Origin: Streptomyces humi
GTDB lineage: Bacteria > Actinomycetota > Actinomycetes > Streptomycetales > Streptomycetaceae
DNA length: 64,000 bases
Direction of reading: 5' to 3'
Assembly (NCBI RefSeq): GCF_001005085.2
Contig: NZ_LBMU02000025.1
Coordinates: 150,221-214,220 of the forward strand
Part shown: positions 59,339 through 64,000 of the stretch, in pieces
Numbering within the stretch: position 1 is the stretch's first letter
Layout of the letters: each line of letters opens with the position of its first letter
Made by a program: the position numbers and the translations under genes
The notes under the pieces: model-generated
What the model was told of the DNA's origin: nothing
Seen by the model: only the letters and a program-made list of their open reading frames with translations
Database searches by the model: none

Positions 59339-60592
59339 TCAGGACGGGCTCTCCTCGGGTTCCTCGGCCGGCCGCTGCCATATCAGGCGTCGCGCGCGCG
59401 TGAGCAGGCCCGGGCCGCCGGGGCCGCGGCGGCGGTGCCCGTGCACCCGGGGGTCGTCCGTGACGTCGTACCGCTTCACATAGGCCCCCAGGAACGCCTG
59501 GAGGGTGGCGACCGCCGGGATGGCGATCAGCGCGCCGACGGCGCCGAGGAGTGCGGTGCCCGCGATGACCGAACCGAAGGCGACCGCCGGGTGGATGTCG
59601 ACGGACTTGGAGGTCAGCTTGGGCTGGAGCATATAGTTCTCGAACTGCTGGTAGATCACGACGAACACCAGCACCCACACCGCGTACAGGGGGTTGACGG
59701 TGAACGCGATCAGCATCGGCAGCGCGCCCGCGAGGTAGGTGCCGATGGTCGGGATGAACTGCGAGACCAGGCCCACCCAGACCCCCAGGACGGGCGCGTA
59801 GGGCACGCCGAGGGCCTCCAGCAGGATGTAGTGGGCGATGCCGGAGATCAGCGCCATCACACCGCGCGAGTAGAGGTAGCCGCCGGTCTTGTCGACGGCG
59901 ATCTCCCAGGCCCGCAGCACCTCGGCCTGGCGGGCGGGCGGCAGGACGGAGCACAGGGTGCGGCGCAGCCGGGGGCCGTCGGCGGCGAAGTAGAAGGCGA
60001 ACAGCCCGATCGTCAGCAGCTGGAACAGACCGCCGAGGACCTGCCCGGACACGTCGAGGACACCGGCCGCGCTGTTCTGCGCGTACTTCCGCAGCCAGTC
60101 GGAGTGCAGCAGCCCCTCCTGGACGTCGACCCGTCGCACATGGGTGTGGAACGTCTCGTTGACCCAGTTGATGACCGAGTCCAGGTAGTCCGGGAAGCCC
60201 TCGACCATCTTGATGATCTGACCGGCCAGCATCGAGCCGAGCAGGGTGACGAACCCCGCGACGGCGATCGCGAGGCCGAGGAAGACCAGGAAGGTCGCGA
60301 AGCCGCGGCGCATGCCCCGGGAGGCCATCCAGCTCACCGCGGGCTCGATGGCGAGCGCCAGGAAGAACGCGATGAGGATGTTGATCAGCAGTCCGGTGAG
60401 CTGGTGGAAGGCCCAGCTGCCCAGTTGGAAGGAGGCGATGAGGGCGAGCGCCAGCACCATGGCGCGCGGCAGCCAGCGCGGCATGCGGGCGCCCGTCGGC
60501 GCGGCGCCGGCGGCCGGGGATGCGGCGGGCGGCGTCGTGTCGAGCGGGGGTGTGTCCTGGGCGGTGCGCCCTTCGTCGTCAGTGGGTGCCAC
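59339..60592 (-). CDS. AI-2E family transporter
   Basis: A 417-residue membrane protein with an N-terminal disordered part and about eight segments of the AI-2E/PerM type. Signature runs include LLINILIAFFLALAIEPAVSWMASRGMRRGFATFLVFLGLAI, GLVSQFIPTIGTYLAGALP and VFVVIYQQFENYMLQPKL. The true substrate is unknown. GTG at 60592 is chosen; TTGTCGGTGG upstream suggests a leaderless damage-type promoter. Confidence 0.85.
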   Translation of the reverse strand: MAPTDDEGRTAQDTPPLDTTPPAASPAAGAAPTGARMPRWLPRAMVLALALIASFQLGSWAFHQLTGLLINILIAFFLALAIEPAVSWMASRGMRRGFATFLVFLGLAIAVAGFVTLLGSMLAGQIIKMVEGFPDYLDSVINWVNETFHTHVRRVDVQEGLLHSDWLRKYAQNSAAGVLDVSGQVLGGLFQLLTIGLFAFYFAADGPRLRRTLCSVLPPARQAEVLRAWEIAVDKTGGYLYSRGVMALISGIAHYILLEALGVPYAPVLGVWVGLVSQFIPTIGTYLAGALPMLIAFTVNPLYAVWVLVFVVIYQQFENYMLQPKLTSKSVDIHPAVAFGSVIAGTALLGAVGALIAIPAVATLQAFLGAYVKRYDVTDDPRVHGHRRRGPGGPGLLTRARRLIWQRPAEEPEESPS

Positions 60593-60598
60593 GGTGCA

Positions 60599-60621
60599 AG
60601 TCTCGCCCACGCCACCGACAA
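60599..60621 (-). promoter_or_regulatory. RecA-NDp-like promoter ahead of the AI-2E-type gene
   Basis: On the minus strand TTGTCGGTGG (60621-60612), seven bases, then GAGACT (60604-60599). It differs from the damage promoter consensus only in the first base of the -10. Confidence 0.5.
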
Positions 60622-60652
60622 CGCGTGGCCCGTATCCGATCTCCGTGCACGG

Positions 60653-60847
60653 TCAGCGCCTCTCCCCCGGAACGTTCATGACGGTGCAGACCACGCGCCA
60701 CACGTCCTTGGCCTCCCAGCCGGAGTCCAGCGCCTCGTGCACCGTGCGTCCGCCGAGCTCCGTCATCACATGATCGCGCGCGAAGGTGTCGGCGTACCCG
60801 GAACCGAAGTGCTCCGCCATCCGCTGCCAGAAGACCGTCAACCGCAT
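60653..60847 (-). CDS. DUF3046 family protein
   Basis: A 64-residue protein of the actinobacterial DUF3046 family: MRLTVFWQRMAEHFGSGYADTFARDHV, then GRTVHEALDSGWEAKDVWRVVC. The family almost always lies near recA-recX, as here. Function unknown. Confidence 0.9.
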   Translation of the reverse strand: MRLTVFWQRMAEHFGSGYADTFARDHVMTELGGRTVHEALDSGWEAKDVWRVVCTVMNVPGERR

Positions 60848-60927
60848 GACACCAGTATCCCGCCCCTGAGAGTGGGCCCTGCCCGGGAGCGCTTGCCGAG
60901 ACCGCTTTCCGCCCTACGGTCTTTCGC

Positions 60928-61872
60928 ATGGCCGAAACCGGAGCTTCCCCACTCCCCCCCGCGCCCCCGGCGCGCTCCCCTCTGCTCCGCGCCGAGCAGT
61001 TCGTCTGGCTCACCGCGCGCGTGCTGGAGCAGCGCCTCTTCTCGTACCACTTCCTCAACGGCGGACCCGATCCGGTGGAGACGGCGCTGGACGCGTACCG
61101 CAACGAGGATGGCGGGTACGGCCACGCGCTGGAGCCCGATCTGCGCGGACCCGCGAGCCAGCCCCTGCACACGGCGCACGCGCTGCGGGTCCTGGACGCG
61201 GTCGGACGCTGTGGCGGACAGCGGGTGGAGCGCGTGTGCCGCTACCTGACGTCCGTCTCCACGGCGGACGGCGCGCTGCCCGCGGTCCACCCGAGCCAGC
61301 GCGGCTACCCGGCGGCGCCGTTCGTCCCGATCGTCGACGACCCGCCCAGTGACCTCCTCGCCACCGGTCCGGTGGTCGGCCTGCTGCACCGCAACGAGGT
61401 GTGGCACGCCTGGCTGTTCCGGGCGACCGACTTCTGCTGGGAGGCCGTGGAGTCCCTGGAGAAGTCGCATCCCTACGAGGTCGAGGCCGCGGTCGCCTTC
61501 CTGGACGCGGTGCCCGACCGCTCGCGCGCGGAGGCCGCCGCCGACCGGCTGGGCCGCCTGGTGCGCGAGCAGCGGCTGGCCGCGCTGGACCCGGGCCGCC
61601 TCGGCGCGTACCCGGTCGCGCCCGGCTACGCGCCGGGCGAGCACCACTTTCCGCACGACTTCGCGAAGTCCCCGCGGTCGCTCGCGCGCGGGTGGTTCAC
61701 CGACGAGGAGATGGCCCGGTCGCTGGACTTCCTGGCGGCCGAGCAGGCGGCGGACGGCGGCTGGCCGATCCGGTGGCGGCAGTGGGCACCGGCCGCCGCC
61801 CTGGAGGCCCGCCCGATGGTGACGATCGAAGCCCTGCGCACGCTGGAGGCGTACGGCCGCCACACGGGGTGA
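60928..61872 (+). CDS. Terpene-cyclase-like alpha/alpha-toroid protein (function unknown)
   Basis: A 314-residue protein. QW-like motifs occur as ALDAYRNEDGGYGHALEPDLRG, LRTAHALRVL-type repeats and SLDFLAAEQAADGGWPIRWRQW, suggesting a prenyltransferase/squalene-cyclase-like toroid. The catalytic DxDD of class II cyclases is not visible, so a binding or unrelated enzymatic role is possible. The N-terminal 20 residues are proline-rich. A 24-bp tandem repeat begins at its stop. Confidence 0.7.
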   Translation: MAETGASPLPPAPPARSPLLRAEQFVWLTARVLEQRLFSYHFLNGGPDPVETALDAYRNEDGGYGHALEPDLRGPASQPLHTAHALRVLDAVGRCGGQRVERVCRYLTSVSTADGALPAVHPSQRGYPAAPFVPIVDDPPSDLLATGPVVGLLHRNEVWHAWLFRATDFCWEAVESLEKSHPYEVEAAVAFLDAVPDRSRAEAAADRLGRLVREQRLAALDPGRLGAYPVAPGYAPGEHHFPHDFAKSPRSLARGWFTDEEMARSLDFLAAEQAADGGWPIRWRQWAPAAALEARPMVTIEALRTLEAYGRHTG

Positions 61873-61940
61873 CGGACGTCTCGCTCCACAGGGTGACGGA
61901 CGTCTCGCCCCACAGGGTGACGGACGTCTCGCCCACGGGG
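61869..61940. repeat. 24-bp tandem repeat GTGACGGACGTCTCGC, three copies
   Basis: Copies start at 61869, 61893 and 61917. Each holds GTGACGGACGTCTCGC followed by a CCCACAGG-type tail. It occupies the gap between the toroid protein and the convergent azlD gene, where a terminator would otherwise be expected. Confidence 0.85.
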
Positions 61941-61950
61941 TGCCGGACGC

Positions 61951-62259
61951 TCACCCCGTCACGGCGCGCAGCCCCGCCGTGACCACCACGGCGACGCCCA
62001 CGACGACCAGGAAAGGCGCGCGCAGCAGCAGCGCCACGGCGGCCGCCCCGAGCCCTGCGGCGCGGGCGTCCAGCACGAGCGCGTGCCCGTCGGCGAAGGT
62101 CTGCTGGGCCGTGAGGGCGGCGAGCAGGGCCACCGGGAGCAGCGCGGCCAGCCGGCGGACCACCGGGCGCTCCAGGACGCCCGCGGGCACCAGGAGTCCG
62201 GCGAGTTTGACGACGTAGCAGCCGACGGCGGTCGCGCCGATCGCGATCCAGAAGTTCAC
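61951..62259 (-). CDS. azlD: AzlD family branched-chain amino acid exporter subunit
   Basis: A 102-residue, four-helix membrane protein (NFWIAIGATAVGCYVVKLAGLLVP, ALLPVALLAALTAQQTF, ALLLRAPFLVVVGVAVVVTAGL). It works with AzlC, overlapped by four bases. Confidence 0.9.
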   Translation of the reverse strand: MNFWIAIGATAVGCYVVKLAGLLVPAGVLERPVVRRLAALLPVALLAALTAQQTFADGHALVLDARAAGLGAAAVALLLRAPFLVVVGVAVVVTAGLRAVTG

Positions 62260-63002
62260 CGGGTCTCCTCGGGTGCGTCGTCGCGGGTACGACCGGACCT
62301 GCGGCCGGAGACGAACAGGGCGGCCGGCGCCGCGAGCGCGGCCACCAGGACCGGTACCCCGGCGGGCAGCACGGGCAGCAGGCCGAGCCCGAGCAGTACC
62401 GCGACGGCGGCCACCGCGCGGTCGGTGGTGGTCTTCAGCATGGGAGCGAGCAACGCCAGGAAGACGGCGGGTCCGGCCGCGTCCAGGCCCCAGGCGTCGG
62501 TGTTCCCGACGGCCTTGGCACCGAGCGCGCCGAGCAGGGTGGTGAGGTTCCACAGCACGTACAGGCTGAGCCCGGTGACCGTGAACCCGATCCGGGCGGC
62601 GCGCCGCGTCGGCTGGGCGAGGGTCACCGCGGTGGTCTCGTCGATCACCCACTGGGCGGCGAACGGACGCACCGCGCGCGGGAGTGCCAGCACCTGGGAC
62701 AGCCGCAGCCCGTAGAACGCGTTGCGCACCCCGAGGAAGAAGGCCCCGGCCGCCGCGGTGAGCGGGTTGCCGCCGGCCGCGAGCGCGCCGACCAGGGCGA
62801 ACTGGGAGGCGCCGGTGAACACCAGGAGGCTGAGCGCGCAGGTCTGGAGCAGGCCGAGCCCGCTGCCGGCCGAGGTCACCCCGAAGGCGAACCCGGACAG
62901 TCCTACGGCGACGCCCACCCCGAGGGCGTCGCGGACGACGGCGGAGTCCGCCTTCGGGCCGCCGTCGCCGCGTATGTCTGCGAGTGCTGTCTGATGTGCC
63001 AC
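62256..63002 (-). CDS. azlC: AzlC family branched-chain amino acid exporter
   Basis: A 248-residue membrane protein with the AzlC pattern ALGVGVAVGLSGFAFGVTSAGSGLGLLQTCALSLLVFTGASQFALVGAL and FLGVRNAFYGLRLSQVL. GTG at 63002 is preferred; longer in-frame starts read into intergenic DNA. The AraC gene divides at 63013 only 10 bases upstream and on the same strand, so it is likely its regulator and co-transcribed. Confidence 0.88.
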   Translation of the reverse strand: MAHQTALADIRGDGGPKADSAVVRDALGVGVAVGLSGFAFGVTSAGSGLGLLQTCALSLLVFTGASQFALVGALAAGGNPLTAAAGAFFLGVRNAFYGLRLSQVLALPRAVRPFAAQWVIDETTAVTLAQPTRRAARIGFTVTGLSLYVLWNLTTLLGALGAKAVGNTDAWGLDAAGPAVFLALLAPMLKTTTDRAVAAVAVLLGLGLLPVLPAGVPVLVAALAAPAALFVSGRRSGRTRDDAPEETR

Positions 63003-63012
63003 ACCCGGAACG

Positions 63013-63864
63013 CTAGGGCCGCCCCGGCCGCGCGTCTTGTACGTTCTTGCGCTCGCGCTGGTAGGCGCCCGGCGGGACACCGACGATCCGGGCGAAGTGG
63101 CGGTTGAGGTGCGGCTGGTCGGTGAAGCCGACGGCGACGGCCGCGTCGGCGGGGGCCGTGCCCGCGTCGAGGAGCAGCCGGGCCCGGCGCACCCGGGCGT
63201 CGGTCAGCCACGTGTGCGGGGGCATGCCGTAGGCGTCGCGGAACGCCCGCAGCAGCGCGAAGGGGCTGGTGCCGAGGTCCGCGGCGAGCCGCTCCAGGGT
63301 CGGCGGCCCGGCCATCCGGTCCTCCAGCACGGCACGCGCGCGGGCGGCGAGCCGGGCACCGGCGGTGCGGACCTGCCGCTGCGGCAGCGGGCCGCCGTTC
63401 AGGCGCAGCAGCCGGGTCACCGCGACGCGCAGCAGGGTGTCGGCGGCGAGCGCGTTGCCGTCGTCGGCGGCACGCAGCACCCGGTGCACCAGGGCGACGG
63501 CGTACGGGTCGTCGAGCACCGGGCTGACGAAGCCGGGGGTGCCCCGGATCGCGGTGGTCTCGGCGGCGATCGCGGCCACCAGCTCGGGTGCCGGGTAGAC
63601 CGCCCCGTACCGCCAGCCCTCGGGCACCCCGGCCCGGCCGGTGTGCGCGGTGTCGGGGTTGACGAGCGCGAGCGCCCCGGCTCCGACGGTGACGTCCGCG
63701 CCCCGGTGCCGGAAGACCTCGACCCCGTCCGCGATCCCGGCGATCACGAAGTGCTCGTGGGTGTGCCGGACGAACGTCTTGCGGACGTACCGGGCCCGGA
63801 GCAGATCGACGTCGGGCAGCGCCTCGTACCGCCAGTGCCGAGCCCGCTCGTCCGATCCGCTCAT
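63013..63864 (-). CDS. AraC-family transcriptional regulator
   Basis: A 283-residue regulator. A cupin-like sensor (FVRHTHEHFVIAGIADGVEVFRHRGADVTVGAGALALVNPDTAHTG) precedes the C-terminal double helix-turn-helix (LERLAADLGTSPFALLRAFRDAYGMPPHTWLTDARVRRARLLLDAG, then AVAVGFTDQPHLNRHFARIVGVPPGAYQRER). The sensor histidines resemble those of AraC proteins near azlCD, so amino acids may be the signal. Upstream to the window end is C-rich DNA with no feature that I can support. Confidence 0.9.
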   Translation of the reverse strand: MSGSDERARHWRYEALPDVDLLRARYVRKTFVRHTHEHFVIAGIADGVEVFRHRGADVTVGAGALALVNPDTAHTGRAGVPEGWRYGAVYPAPELVAAIAAETTAIRGTPGFVSPVLDDPYAVALVHRVLRAADDGNALAADTLLRVAVTRLLRLNGGPLPQRQVRTAGARLAARARAVLEDRMAGPPTLERLAADLGTSPFALLRAFRDAYGMPPHTWLTDARVRRARLLLDAGTAPADAAVAVGFTDQPHLNRHFARIVGVPPGAYQRERKNVQDARPGRP

Positions 63865-64000
63865 ACGCCCATTGTCAGCCGCCCCACACCCACCCTCGCC
63901 CCACCCACCCCGACTCCACCCACCCTTGCCCCGCCCCGCCCGCCCCCGCCCGCCGTGACGTGCTCCGTCCGTCCCGGTCCCGCCCCCCACTCACCATGAC

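Overview
The window is very GC-rich (about 70%), uses GTG/TTG starts freely, and carries a gene neighbourhood typical of a Streptomyces chromosome: miaB with a small antitoxin-like gene on the left, the gluABCD glutamate transporter with its two-component system in the middle, and recX-recA with a DUF3046 gene on the right. I assign it to Streptomyces or a very close relative; species cannot be told from the sequence alone.

Layout. 1-2.8 kb: housekeeping flank (antitoxin-like protein, extradiol-dioxygenase-like protein, miaB). 2.85-27.4 kb: a single-strand, tightly packed run of 19 genes on the minus strand encoding a contractile phage-tail-like particle: sheath, gp19-type tube, a T4-baseplate-like chaperone with a DUF6760-like partner, three long hydrophobic proteins where a tape measure is expected, CIS_tube and LysM proteins, hub (gpD), spike (gpV), gp25, gpJ, a very large gpI-type protein carrying beta-propeller blades, a DUF6519-like propeller protein and a terminal von Willebrand A protein. 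No capsid, terminase, portal, integrase, AAA+ ATPase or separate PAAR gene is visible. 27.4-28.3 kb: the control region, with three GTGAYGG heptamers at an exact 11-bp period upstream of the operon and a 26-bp tandem repeat array. 28.3-30.4 kb: a SARP regulator reading the other way, a GH25 lysozyme and a frameshifted holin-like gene, which together look like the regulator and lysis cassette of the particle system.

30.5-38.7 kb: a thioesterase gene, then a sugar-use island: PfkB kinase, binding protein and two permeases on the minus strand, divergent from DeoR regulator, GH4 glycosidase and glucosamine-6-phosphate deaminase, with paired DeoR-type operators between them. 38.8-47.9 kb: PEP-mutase-like enzyme, degenerate histidine phosphatase, MazG-like hydrolase, TAXI binding protein, the GluK-GluR pair and gluABCD ending in a strong terminator. 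48-51.5 kb: FAD monooxygenase, a 38-bp repeat array, and a cysteine-rich leader peptide ahead of cysteine dioxygenase and rhodanese. 51.5-64 kb: FtsX-type permease, recX, recA, a polyprenyl synthetase/MpaB oxygenase group, AI-2E-type transporter, DUF3046, a toroid protein, AzlCD and an AraC regulator.

The most notable system is the contractile particle locus with its SARP and lysis genes: the regulator next door has the DNA-binding architecture that matches the triple 11-bp heptamer repeat at the operon promoter, and the particle differs from described extracellular contractile injection systems by lacking the AAA+ ATPase and by having three hydrophobic proteins at the tape-measure position. 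A second theme is DNA-damage-type promoters: four TTGTCRGTGG-N7-NAGNNT elements lie ahead of recA, a MazG-like gene, a PEP-mutase-like gene and the AI-2E-type transporter gene.
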